Shown one piece after another: positions 14,999-22,843 of a DNA stretch of 30,781 nt (the stretch's first letter is position 1; every line of letters starts with the position of its first letter). Made by a program: the position numbers and the translations under genes. Under the pieces are notes generated by a model. It made no database searches. It worked only from the letters and a program-made list of their open reading frames with translations, and had not been told where the DNA came from. Origin of the DNA: Collinsella sp. (GTDB lineage Bacteria > Actinomycetota > Coriobacteriia > Coriobacteriales > Coriobacteriaceae); contig DXMJ01000010.1 in the NCBI GenBank assembly GCA_019414265.1, positions 37,658 to 68,438 on the forward strand, in the 5' to 3' direction.

Positions 14999-15049
14999 AC
15001 TAAAGCCTCCTAATAACACAAGTACCGCGGCGTCGCCGCGCAGTCCGCG

Positions 15050-15119
15050 TTTATACGGCTGTCATACTTCCTTAAAAGGATACCCGCAGCGGTAGGGACC
15101 AAACGTAAAGGGAACGTAA
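15050..15119 (-). promoter_or_regulatory. Candidate PHO-box promoter region of pgeF-pstSCAB-phoU
   Basis: On the minus strand TTACGTT occurs twice with starts exactly 11 bp apart (15113-15119 and 15102-15108), the helical-turn spacing typical of PhoP direct-repeat boxes. A possible -10, TATAAA (15050-15055), lies downstream; its -35 position is poor (CTTTTA), as expected for an activated promoter. The repeats lie about 60-75 bp before the predicted transcription start. The sequence itself is not the known Streptomyces or Bacillus PhoP consensus. Confidence 0.45.
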
Positions 15120-15146
15120 GGAGATTGGAGGCTTTCGTTTACAAAC

Positions 15147-15185
15147 GAGAAACAAAACGGGGTGCATCCAAATGGACACACCCCG
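15147..15185 (-). terminator. Intrinsic terminator of ftsZ
   Basis: On the minus strand a 12-bp stem (two wobble pairs) forms between 15174-15185 and 15158-15169 around a 4-nt loop, followed by TTTTGTTTCTC. It lies 24 bp after the ftsZ stop and separates the division cluster from pgeF-pst. Confidence 0.9.
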
Positions 15186-15208
15186 TGCAGGTCGTTGAGA
15201 AAAACGAA

Positions 15209-16363
15209 CTAGAAGCTACCGCGCTTCAGGAAGTCGGGAAGCTCGAACTGGTCGTTGCCAAAGTTGGGCAGCTCGGTACCACCGACGTTGCGGGTCGGAG
15301 CGGCCTGAGCCGGGCTGGCAGCCGGAGCGGTGCGCTGCGGCTCAGCGGAGGCAGCGGCCTTGCTCTGAGACTGCTGAGCAGCAAAGAGCTCATCCTGACG
15401 GTTGACGTTGGAGTCGGAGAAGCCCGTAGCGATGACGGTGATACGCACCTGATCGCCCAGGGACTCGTCGACAACGGTACCGAAGATGATGTTGGCCTCG
15501 GGGTCGACGGCGTTGGCGACAACGTCGGCGGCGTCGCTGATCTCCTGGATGCCCAGGTCCTTGGAACCGGCGATGGAGAGCAGCACGCGCGTGGCACCAT
15601 CGATGGAGCTCTCGAGCAGCGGGCTGGAGATGGCCTGCTGGGCAGCGTCGACGGCACGAGTATCCCCAGAAGAGGTACCGATACCCATCATGGCGGTACC
15701 GGCCTGCTTCATGATGGTCTTAACATCGGCGAAGTCCAGGTTGATGATACCGGGGACGGTGATGAGGTCGGTGATGCCCTGGGTGCCCTGGGAAAGGACG
15801 CCATCGGCAATCGCGAAGGCCTCGAGCATGGTGGTCTTCTTCTCGGCGATGTCGAGCAGCTTATCGTTAGGAATGACGATCATGGTGTCGACGCAATCGG
15901 AGAGGGTCTTGATGCCCTCCTCAGCGCTCTTCTTACGCTTGCGGCCCTCGAAGGTGAAGGGCTTGGTCACGACGGCGACGGTCAGTGCGCCGACCTCGTT
16001 CATCGCGATATCGGCAACGATGGGAGCAGCGCCGGTACCGGTGCCGCCGCCCTCGCCGCAGGTGATAAACACCATGTCGGCGCCAGCGAGCGCCTCGGCG
16101 ATGTCGTCGCGGGACTCATCGGCAGCCTTGCGGCCAACCTCGGGATTGGCGCCGGCGCCCAGACCGCGGGTAAGGTCGGTGCCGATGTGCACCTTGATAT
16201 CGGCATCAGAGATCGCGAGTGCCTGAGCATCGGTGTTGATGGCAACAAACTCGACGCCGCGGATGCCCTCTTCGATCATTCGATTGACCGCGTTGGTACC
16301 GCCGCCGCCGACGCCGACCACCTTAATGACGGCAAGGTAGTTGTTGATCTCTGTCTCGTGCAT
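15209..16363 (-). CDS. ftsZ: Cell division GTPase FtsZ
   Basis: The product is 384 aa. The N-terminal nucleotide fold has KVVGVGGGGTNAVNRMI at 14-30 and the tubulin signature GGGTGTG at 105-111. The T7 loop NLDFADVKTIM supplies catalytic aspartate to the next subunit. After the C-terminal domain there is a Gln/Ala/Ser/Pro linker of about 45 residues and the end peptide ELPDFLKRGSF, which binds SepF and other partners. FtsZ polymerises into the Z-ring at midcell. ATG 16363 has GGAGGACC 5 nt upstream; an ATG at 16393 would place that site inside the coding region. The gene is separated from ftsQ by 200 bp of AT-richer DNA and ends with its own strong terminator, so it probably has a promoter of its own. 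Confidence 0.98.
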   Translation of the reverse strand: MHETEINNYLAVIKVVGVGGGGTNAVNRMIEEGIRGVEFVAINTDAQALAISDADIKVHIGTDLTRGLGAGANPEVGRKAADESRDDIAEALAGADMVFITCGEGGGTGTGAAPIVADIAMNEVGALTVAVVTKPFTFEGRKRKKSAEEGIKTLSDCVDTMIVIPNDKLLDIAEKKTTMLEAFAIADGVLSQGTQGITDLITVPGIINLDFADVKTIMKQAGTAMMGIGTSSGDTRAVDAAQQAISSPLLESSIDGATRVLLSIAGSKDLGIQEISDAADVVANAVDPEANIIFGTVVDESLGDQVRITVIATGFSDSNVNRQDELFAAQQSQSKAAASAEPQRTAPAASPAQAAPTRNVGGTELPNFGNDQFELPDFLKRGSF

Positions 16364-16562
16364 GTCGGTCCTCCGAACAAAGGTTATAGCCATAGCATGG
16401 GTCGACCCCTGCGCACATTAACCTTCAGGTTGAAAGTAAATGCAAAGGTAAACCGTATTATGTTTGCACATTATGAACGTATCAGTCAAATAATTGACCG
16501 TGAAAACCAAACAAACCAGATAAACGGCGTGGTATGGCCCCTCAACAAAGCATCAACCAGCG
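16364..16562 (-). promoter_or_regulatory. AT-rich ftsZ upstream region
   Basis: This 199-bp gap is clearly AT-richer than its surroundings and holds no plausible gene. It contains a perfect palindrome GGGTCGACCC (16400-16409), an inverted repeat AACCT-TC-AGGTT (16421-16432) and two copies of GCACATTA (16414-16421, 16466-16473). A TTGACT occurs on the minus strand near 16495, but no -10 sits at standard spacing. A regulated ftsZ promoter is the likely content; exact elements are uncertain. Confidence 0.45.
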
Positions 16563-17819
16563 CTACGAGGTCGGAGCATTCCTAAATGTGTAGTTGCCCG
16601 GAGAGCGCACATTGATATACGTTACGCCCTCTACCTGCGAAAGCAACTTGGTGACTACGCGTTCCTTCTTGGCGATATCGTCCGAATCGCCCAGCGACAC
16701 CTCAATGCCGTTATTGAGGTTTGCCGAGATGGCTTCGACCGAAGGCGTGGAAATATCCTTGACTTGTCCCAAGAACTCGCTCGAAAAACCACGCACATAA
16801 TCCAGGCCGGCCTTAACGGCTTTGGAGTTCACCGCCTGGCCGGAAACCGGAGCGACATCCGCCGAGACATCAGTCAACAACACCGCGCCATAATGCTTGG
16901 CGAGCGCCAGCGCGGCATCGATTCCGGTCAAGGTATTTGAGCCCTGCCCTGTCGTGATGACGTTGCCCTGGTCGTCCACTTCGACCGACGTCGACAGCGG
17001 GGCGATCCAGGTGTCATCGTCTCCGATAGCCCAGGCAAGGTCGTCGGAGCTGATATACGCAATGGCGATAACTTTACGCTCCGTCGGCGTGATGATAAGC
17101 GTATGGGGAAACTGGCGCTGGACATCCACGCCCGAAACCCACGGGTTCTGCTTGAGATCCTCGGTAATCTGGTCGGGATCGACGTTAAAAAGCGACGTTC
17201 CCTCGGGCAAGTCGATCAGCTGGATAGCATCGTGCTTCGTCACATGCTCGCTGCCTTGAATCTGAATATCAGTGGCAGTAAACAGTCCAGAGTTGATCAC
17301 CACGATGGCAACGACGACGAGCACGGCCAAGACGGCCAGAACGCCGCCCACGATTTTGCCTTTGCCTGTAACGACAGAAGCGGCGTCTGATGTTTTATTT
17401 GCCATCGCTCCAAGTGAAGATAACGGGTTGAAACCTTTTTTACTCGAAGGCTTCTTGGCGGTAGCCGGCACCGATGTCAGCGAGCGCGGTTTCGATGCGC
17501 CCAGCATGCGACCCGGACGCGCCGCCTTAGTTCCTGTCGAGGGTTTAGGAGTTGCCATAGGACGGGCAGGCTTGGCGCCCATAACAGGCTTTGACGTCAC
17601 CGAGGGACGCGAGGACTTTTTTGCGGCCGGACGATTACCGAGCTGCGAGCCGACGACCGGACGACTGGTCTGTCGAGCATGCCCGACAGACTTAGAGTGC
17701 GCGACGGTATTGCGTTGAGGTTTGGCAGGCGCGCCGGAACGCCCTCCGGCGCGGCGGAAGGTGGGTTTCGATGCTCTAGAAGCCGAGGAATTTAACTTCC
17801 GGTCTGAGCTCGATGCCAT
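16563..17819 (-). CDS. ftsQ: FtsQ/DivIB-family division protein with long basic N-terminus
   Basis: The product is 418 aa, a single-pass membrane protein of the divisome that joins FtsL-type partners and FtsW/FtsI. Residues 1-150 are cytosolic, very basic and rich in Ser, Pro, Lys, Arg and Ala, including repeated SKP, AKP and SRP motifs. The membrane segment is GVLAVLAVLVVVAIVVINSGLF at about 158-180. The POTRA domain follows, with ATDIQIQGSEHVTKHDAIQ and DLPEGTSLFNVDPDQITEDL, then the FtsQ beta domain with NPWVSGVDVQRQFPHTLIITP. The C-terminal YINVRSPGNYTFRN resembles the FtsQ end strand. GGGAGGCG supports ATG 17819, which lies 44 bp inside murB. The cytosolic tail is much longer than in E. 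coli FtsQ (about 25 residues). Confidence 0.92.
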   Translation of the reverse strand: MASSSDRKLNSSASRASKPTFRRAGGRSGAPAKPQRNTVAHSKSVGHARQTSRPVVGSQLGNRPAAKKSSRPSVTSKPVMGAKPARPMATPKPSTGTKAARPGRMLGASKPRSLTSVPATAKKPSSKKGFNPLSSLGAMANKTSDAASVVTGKGKIVGGVLAVLAVLVVVAIVVINSGLFTATDIQIQGSEHVTKHDAIQLIDLPEGTSLFNVDPDQITEDLKQNPWVSGVDVQRQFPHTLIITPTERKVIAIAYISSDDLAWAIGDDDTWIAPLSTSVEVDDQGNVITTGQGSNTLTGIDAALALAKHYGAVLLTDVSADVAPVSGQAVNSKAVKAGLDYVRGFSSEFLGQVKDISTPSVEAISANLNNGIEVSLGDSDDIAKKERVVTKLLSQVEGVTYINVRSPGNYTFRNAPTS

Positions 17820-18687
17820 ACGCCTCCCTCACCTTTCCGTGCACATGTCTGATAACCGCGGCAACGTCATCGGCCGAGGCAGTTCCGTTATTAACGATAA
17901 AATTAGCGTGAACGGGCGAAACTTCCGCGCCGCCAATCGAAAAACCCTTTAATCCACAATCCTCGATAAGCTTGCCCACACTCGCATCGGGCGGGTTGCG
18001 AAAGACAGACCCGCAGGATGCGCGACCCATGGGCTGCGTACGCTTGCGCCTTGTAAGGTACCGCTCCATGCGCTCGCGAATGTCGGCCTTGGGCGCCGGT
18101 TTAAGCTTGAGCACGCACTCGAGGATGATCTCATTGCGGGGAAGGCTACATTCGCGGTAGCCCCAAGAGATCTCGGACCCCGCATAATGCTTGATACCGG
18201 ATGCCGGGTCAAACGTTACGACATCCTCAACCAGCGAGCCAATCCACTCGGTCCGCGTGCCGGCATTCATAGATATCGCACCGCCGACCGAACCGGGAAT
18301 GCCAACGGCAAACTCAAGGCCCGAGAGGCTACGCGACAGGGCATCGTTGACCAGGCGCGCAAACATCACGCCCGCACCGACCGTCAGCGTACAACCGTCA
18401 TCGGCAACAACCGTGCGCTGGAACTCACGTCCGAGCGAAATGACGGCACCGCGATAACCGCCATCGGCAACCAGCAGATTGGAGCCCTTGCCGATGATGA
18501 CCCACGGCACCTGCTCGCGATCGAGCACCGCCACGGCGCGGCGGAGGGCATGATAGCTATGGCACGTTACAAAGAGGTCGGCCTTGCCGCCGATACGATA
18601 GCTCGTATGACGCGCAAGGCGCTCGTCCTCGATCACATCCGTGTCGATCATGCCCGAAAGCGCCATGACGGCGTTAAACAGACCCAT
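17776..18687 (-). CDS. murB: UDP-N-acetylenolpyruvoylglucosamine reductase MurB
   Basis: The product is 303 aa. The FAD domain shows HTSYRIGGKADLFV, VIIGKGSNLLVADGGYRG and GLEFAVGIPGSVGGAISMNAG. SWGYRECSLP carries the active-site Arg/Glu region. SCGSVFRNP holds the catalytic serine proton donor (second Ser). The C-terminal GIELRPEVKFLG carries the conserved glutamate, in the short MurB form without the extra type I segment. It reduces UDP-GlcNAc-enolpyruvate to UDP-MurNAc with NADPH. ATG 18687 follows the murC stop by 5 bp and has no obvious ribosome site, so coupling is likely. Its 3' end overlaps ftsQ by 44 bp. Confidence 0.96.
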   Translation of the reverse strand: MGLFNAVMALSGMIDTDVIEDERLARHTSYRIGGKADLFVTCHSYHALRRAVAVLDREQVPWVIIGKGSNLLVADGGYRGAVISLGREFQRTVVADDGCTLTVGAGVMFARLVNDALSRSLSGLEFAVGIPGSVGGAISMNAGTRTEWIGSLVEDVVTFDPASGIKHYAGSEISWGYRECSLPRNEIILECVLKLKPAPKADIRERMERYLTRRKRTQPMGRASCGSVFRNPPDASVGKLIEDCGLKGFSIGGAEVSPVHANFIVNNGTASADDVAAVIRHVHGKVREAYGIELRPEVKFLGF

Positions 18688-18692
18688 TAGAC

Positions 18693-20111
18693 TTAAGCGT
18701 CTTTCTTGGCAGTCAGATACTCGATAAACTCGGGACCTACGGTCGTAACGTCACCGGCACCCATGGTGAGCAGCAGGTCGCCCTCGCCCACCATCTGCTC
18801 GAGCTCCTGATTGAGCTCAAGACGGCTGGAGCAGTACACGACCTCCTTGCCAGGATGCTTGGCGCGCACGGTATCGGCGAGCATCTTAGAGGTGACACCC
18901 GGAATGGGCATCTCGCCAGCCGAGAACACATCAATCAGCAGCAGTTTATCGGCATTGGCAAATGCATCGGCAAAGTCGTCGCACAGGGCCTGCAGGCGCG
19001 AATAGCGGTGCGGCTGGAACACGACGTCGACATGCTTGTAGCCCAGTGACGAAGCGGCAGCAAGCGTCGCCTTGATCTCGGTGGGGTGATGGCCGTAATC
19101 ATCGACCACGGTGATGCCATCGATATCGCCCACGTGGGTAAAGCGACGACGGACGCCCTCAAAGCTCGAGAGCGCCTTGGCGGCGGCGTCGATGTCAAGG
19201 CCCAGGACATGGGCGACGGTGAGCACCGCCGTGGCGTTGAGCATGTTGTGGCGACCGGGATTGCTCTTGATCTCCACAGCATGCTCAGTGCCGTCCTCAA
19301 AGCGAACGATAAAGTCACTCTGGATGCCCTTGACATCCGGGTGCATGCAGACGATGTCGTTGCTCTCGGCAAAGCCGTAGGAAAGCACGTGACGGCCCGT
19401 CGACTTGGCGAGCTCGACCAGATGCGGGTCCTCACCGCAGACGATGACGGTGCCGTCCTCGCCCACCAGGCTCATGAATTTGGCGAAAGTCGCTTCGATC
19501 TCCTCGATACCCGAGTAGTGATCGAGGTGGTCGGCCTCGACGTTGGTCACAATGACCACGTTGGGGTTCAGGAACAGGAAGGAGCTGTCGGACTCGTCGG
19601 CCTCGGCGACAAAGTAGTCGCCCGAGCCGTTCTTGCCGTTCGTGTCATAGCCCTCAACGATGCCACCGATCAGGAAGCTCGGATCCAGACCCATGCGGTC
19701 GAGCATGGTGGCGCACATCGAAGACGTGGTGGTCTTGCCGTGCGTGCCGGCAACAGCGACGGTAGTGTAGCCGTGGCCCAAGGCAGAGAGCATCTTGGCA
19801 CGGGGCCACACGGGAATACCAAGCTCGCGAGCGCGCACGAGCTCGGGGTTGGACTCCGGAATAGCGGTGGAGACAACAACCACGTCGGGCTTGACCTCGT
19901 CGATCGTGGCGGCCTCATGGCCCACATGTACCTTCACACCAGCGCGGGTAAGCTGGCGGATATAACGTGACGTCTTAAGGTCGGAGCCGGTAACGGCATA
20001 ACCGCGCTCGTGCAGAACGAGGGCGATGCCGCTCATGCCGGCGCCGCCGATACCGATAAAGTGGGCGCTCTTAAACTCGGGCGCGGAGGTTGCAGTCTGG
20101 GAATCAGCCAT
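18693..20111 (-). CDS. murC: UDP-N-acetylmuramate-L-alanine ligase MurC
   Basis: The product is 472 aa. The N-terminal Rossmann-like domain has HFIGIGGAGMSGIALVL. The ATP loop GTHGKTTTSS begins at 122. ADESDSSFL and NVEADHLDHY complete the Mur ligase centre, and VVDDYGHHPTEIKATL is diagnostic of MurC. The family adds L-Ala to UDP-MurNAc as the first stem-peptide step in the cytosol. ATG 20111 has AAGGAGT about 11 nt upstream, slightly far; an in-frame GTG at 20138 lies on the other side of that site and is less likely. The 97-bp gap to murG holds no gene. Confidence 0.97.
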   Translation of the reverse strand: MADSQTATSAPEFKSAHFIGIGGAGMSGIALVLHERGYAVTGSDLKTSRYIRQLTRAGVKVHVGHEAATIDEVKPDVVVVSTAIPESNPELVRARELGIPVWPRAKMLSALGHGYTTVAVAGTHGKTTTSSMCATMLDRMGLDPSFLIGGIVEGYDTNGKNGSGDYFVAEADESDSSFLFLNPNVVIVTNVEADHLDHYSGIEEIEATFAKFMSLVGEDGTVIVCGEDPHLVELAKSTGRHVLSYGFAESNDIVCMHPDVKGIQSDFIVRFEDGTEHAVEIKSNPGRHNMLNATAVLTVAHVLGLDIDAAAKALSSFEGVRRRFTHVGDIDGITVVDDYGHHPTEIKATLAAASSLGYKHVDVVFQPHRYSRLQALCDDFADAFANADKLLLIDVFSAGEMPIPGVTSKMLADTVRAKHPGKEVVYCSSRLELNQELEQMVGEGDLLLTMGAGDVTTVGPEFIEYLTAKKDA

Positions 20112-20208
20112 GTGCTCGTGTACTCCTTGCGTAAACACTGCCTGTAACCCGTTAACTGTACCGCACCTACCGCATCAGCGCGAGGGCGACCGACGATATC
20201 CCGTCTAA

Positions 20209-21324
20209 CTAACGCAAACCCTCTACCGCATCCGCCAGAAGAGCGGCGGCCCTATCCTGAGCCAGACCACGCGCCGCCTGACGCATGGCGTCGCGCGCCG
20301 CCGCGTCATCGACCAGGTGCAGCAGTTCATCGGCAAAGGCAGAACCGTCGATATCGGCATCGGCGCAGAGCACGCCGGCCCCGGCGTCGACCAGATACCG
20401 GGCATTGGTGGTTTGGTGGTCGGCCGTCGCATGCGGATACGGCACGAGCACCGAGGGCACGGCGAGCGCAGCGATCTCGGCCACGCTCGATGCACCCGAA
20501 CGCGAGAGTGCCAAATCGGCAGCAGCCAGCATATCGCCCATGTTGTCGATGTAAGGCTGGACGCGGTAACGCTTCGCCTCCTCGGGCGTCAGCGCCAAAG
20601 CGCGCTCGGTCTCCTCAAAGCCGTCGGCACCCGTCGAATGCAACACATAGAGGTTCTTGCGCGAAAGCAGTTCGTTTTTGAGCGAAACCACGCGCTCGTT
20701 GAGGTGCTGGGCGCCAAGTGAACCGCCAAAGACGAGCAGCAGCGTAGCGTCCTCGGGAACGCCAAGTGCTTTGCGGCCGCGAGCGCGATCGCCCTCGATT
20801 ACCGAGCGACGTACGGGGTTGCCGGTCATGAGCACGTGGCCAGGGTCACCTTCGCGCTCAAAGACCGAACGCGCTGCCGGCACCGAGATGCACACGCGGG
20901 CGGCGTGGGAGTTCATCATCTTGTTGGCCAGGCCCGGAACAGAGTTCTGCTCATGCAGCAGATACGGAACGCCCGCGCCCTTGCACCACCCCAGCAGCGG
21001 AACCTCGACATAGGCACCAAAACCGATGGCAGCGTCGGGCTTGCCGACCTTTGAGAAATGACTGGCGAGAGCACGCTTGGCCTTGTTGACACGCCACAGC
21101 GAGGTCAGCGCCGTCCAAGGACGGGAGCGGTCGAAGCCCGTGACTGTAATGGGCACAAAATCAAACCCAGCCTCGGGGACCAGACGACCCTCGAGCTTGC
21201 GCGACTGGCCCACGAACACAACGTGGTGGCCACGATCACGCAGCTCTTCGGCCAAGGCGAGCGCGGGGTTGATGTGTCCTGCCGTGCCGCCGGCTGCAAT
21301 AGCAACGGTCATTTTATCGGTCAT
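20209..21324 (-). CDS. murG: MurG glycosyltransferase (lipid II synthesis)
   Basis: The product is 371 aa of the GT28 family. The N-terminal AAGGTAGHINPALALAEEL contains the GGTAGH lipid I-binding loop (12-17). Family motifs then include GFGAYVEVP, LHEQNSVPGLANK, VFGGSLGAQHLNE, YIDNMGDMLAAADL and SRSGASSVAEI (UDP-GlcNAc site). It transfers GlcNAc to lipid I on the inner membrane face. ATG 21324 is chosen from AAGGGA 7 nt upstream rather than an in-frame start at 21342. It overlaps the ftsW stop by 11 bp, a sign of translational coupling. Confidence 0.97.
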   Translation of the reverse strand: MTDKMTVAIAAGGTAGHINPALALAEELRDRGHHVVFVGQSRKLEGRLVPEAGFDFVPITVTGFDRSRPWTALTSLWRVNKAKRALASHFSKVGKPDAAIGFGAYVEVPLLGWCKGAGVPYLLHEQNSVPGLANKMMNSHAARVCISVPAARSVFEREGDPGHVLMTGNPVRRSVIEGDRARGRKALGVPEDATLLLVFGGSLGAQHLNERVVSLKNELLSRKNLYVLHSTGADGFEETERALALTPEEAKRYRVQPYIDNMGDMLAAADLALSRSGASSVAEIAALAVPSVLVPYPHATADHQTTNARYLVDAGAGVLCADADIDGSAFADELLHLVDDAAARDAMRQAARGLAQDRAAALLADAVEGLR

Positions 21325-22834
21325 GGTAGTCCCTTCGTACACGCGGTCCCTGGTCGTCGGTGCGCAGACGCGCCGACGGGTCCGAGTTCAAATCGATTCG
21401 ATTATATCCACCGCCCGCGTTGCGAGGGCTGGGGCGCTGAGGACGACCTTGCGGCGCCGTTCGCTGACGCGGGCGGGCTGCCGGCTCGGTCACAGAGCCA
21501 TCCAGGACGGTAAAACCGTTACGCGAAGATCGCTCGCCGCGCACGCGGGGCACGCCGGCGGTACTCTCATCCATAACGGCAAAGCTCTCGCGGCGACGGT
21601 CGTACTCATCGCGACGGGCGCTTTCGTACGAAACGCGCAGGATCAATCCGGCAAGCATAAGTGACACAATAATCGAAGAGCCGCCGTAGCTAATAAACGG
21701 CAACGGTTTGCCCGTCATGGGAAACACGTTGAGGATGCCCAGCGCGTTAATCAAAAACTGCACCGCGAGAATGACCGCGGAGCCAGACGCCATGAGCGCG
21801 CCCCGACGATCGGTCGCCTGCTCGGCAATGCGAAACGCCGAATAGATCAGCATCGCAAACACCAAGAAGAACAGCACGGTTCCGACAAAACCGACTTCCT
21901 CGCCAATGATGGCCAGGATGTAGTCATTGTGCGCCTCGGGCAGATACGAGTACTTCATGGTTGAGTTGCCGATGCCACGGCCGAACAGACCGCCCGAGGC
22001 AAAGGCCATGATGGCAAGCGTGGCCTGATAGCCGTCACCATACTCGTCGGCCCAAGGGTTCAAGGCAACCTGAATACGCACCATACGGTACGGCTCTGCA
22101 ACAAGCGCAATCACGATCACGAGAATGCCGAAGATTAGCACGCCGATGATAAATCTGGGGTCGAGACCCGCAAACAACGCCATGCACATGAGGGTCAACA
22201 GGATGATCAGGACAGTACCGAAATCGGGCTGGATAAAGATCAGAAAGAGCGAAATGCCCAAGTAGATGCCCATCTTGCGAAGGAATTCGTTGATGTTGCC
22301 ACCGGGCGAAAAGAAACGATCAAGCATGATGGCCGAATACGCAATGGCAAATGGCTTTAAAAACTCGGAAGGCTGGAACTGAATACCGGCGATGTTGAGC
22401 CAGCGCGTGGCGCCACGGCTGCCGCTGCCCACCAAGAACACCAGAAGCAGTAGCCCCATCATGCCGATGAGGAAGATCCTGAGCACGTCTTCCCCAAACC
22501 AACTGTCCGGCAAGATGCGCACGATGGCAACCATAGCCAGCACGCCAACTCCGGCAAACGCGGCTTGTCGAAACAGAAAAAACGTCGCCGAGCCATTCTC
22601 GTGCAGCGCCTCGACCGAAGACGCCGAGTACACCATCAGCAGGCCAAAGCACACCAAGGTAAACAGGCAGGCCATGAATATCAAACGGGGGCGCATGATA
22701 CGGGCGGGAACGCCGGCAATATAGCGTTCGCTAAACGTCTGCCCGCCGCGACCGGAACGCGGTGTGCTGCGCCGCGAGGAAGCACGGTCCGAGTCGGGCC
22801 TCCTCATACCTTGTCGGGGGCTCTCCTCTCTCAC
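21314..22834 (-). CDS. ftsW: FtsW septal peptidoglycan polymerase (SEDS family)
   Basis: The product is about 506 aa. After a basic N-terminus of about 45 residues there are ten membrane segments. SEDS signatures are GATRWLNIAGIQFQPSEF, IQPDFGTVLI, PEAHNDYILAIIGEEVGF (with the key Asp and Glu) and NVFPMTGKPLPFISYGGSS. About 95 C-terminal residues are cytosolic, polar and Arg/Pro/Ser-rich, unusually long for FtsW. It polymerises lipid II with FtsI at the septum. The start is uncertain: GTG 22834 has GGGG 6 nt upstream and is used here; TTG 22840 and ATG 22807 are alternatives. The gene begins within 10 bp of the murD stop. Confidence 0.95.
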   Translation of the reverse strand: MREESPRQGMRRPDSDRASSRRSTPRSGRGGQTFSERYIAGVPARIMRPRLIFMACLFTLVCFGLLMVYSASSVEALHENGSATFFLFRQAAFAGVGVLAMVAIVRILPDSWFGEDVLRIFLIGMMGLLLLVFLVGSGSRGATRWLNIAGIQFQPSEFLKPFAIAYSAIMLDRFFSPGGNINEFLRKMGIYLGISLFLIFIQPDFGTVLIILLTLMCMALFAGLDPRFIIGVLIFGILVIVIALVAEPYRMVRIQVALNPWADEYGDGYQATLAIMAFASGGLFGRGIGNSTMKYSYLPEAHNDYILAIIGEEVGFVGTVLFFLVFAMLIYSAFRIAEQATDRRGALMASGSAVILAVQFLINALGILNVFPMTGKPLPFISYGGSSIIVSLMLAGLILRVSYESARRDEYDRRRESFAVMDESTAGVPRVRGERSSRNGFTVLDGSVTEPAARPRQRTAPQGRPQRPSPRNAGGGYNRIDLNSDPSARLRTDDQGPRVRRDYHDR

Positions 22835-22843
22835 CTGCAACCC

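Noticed and set aside
15125..16585. Long plus-strand open frame opposite ftsZ
   Set aside because: It is the shadow of the GC-biased ftsZ codons. The repetitive Gly/Asp/Val-rich product has no family features, and the minus frame is unmistakably FtsZ.
22807..22840. TTG 22840 as ftsW start
   Set aside because: The GGGG ribosome site would directly touch the TTG. GTG 22834 has better spacing, though the choice remains uncertain.
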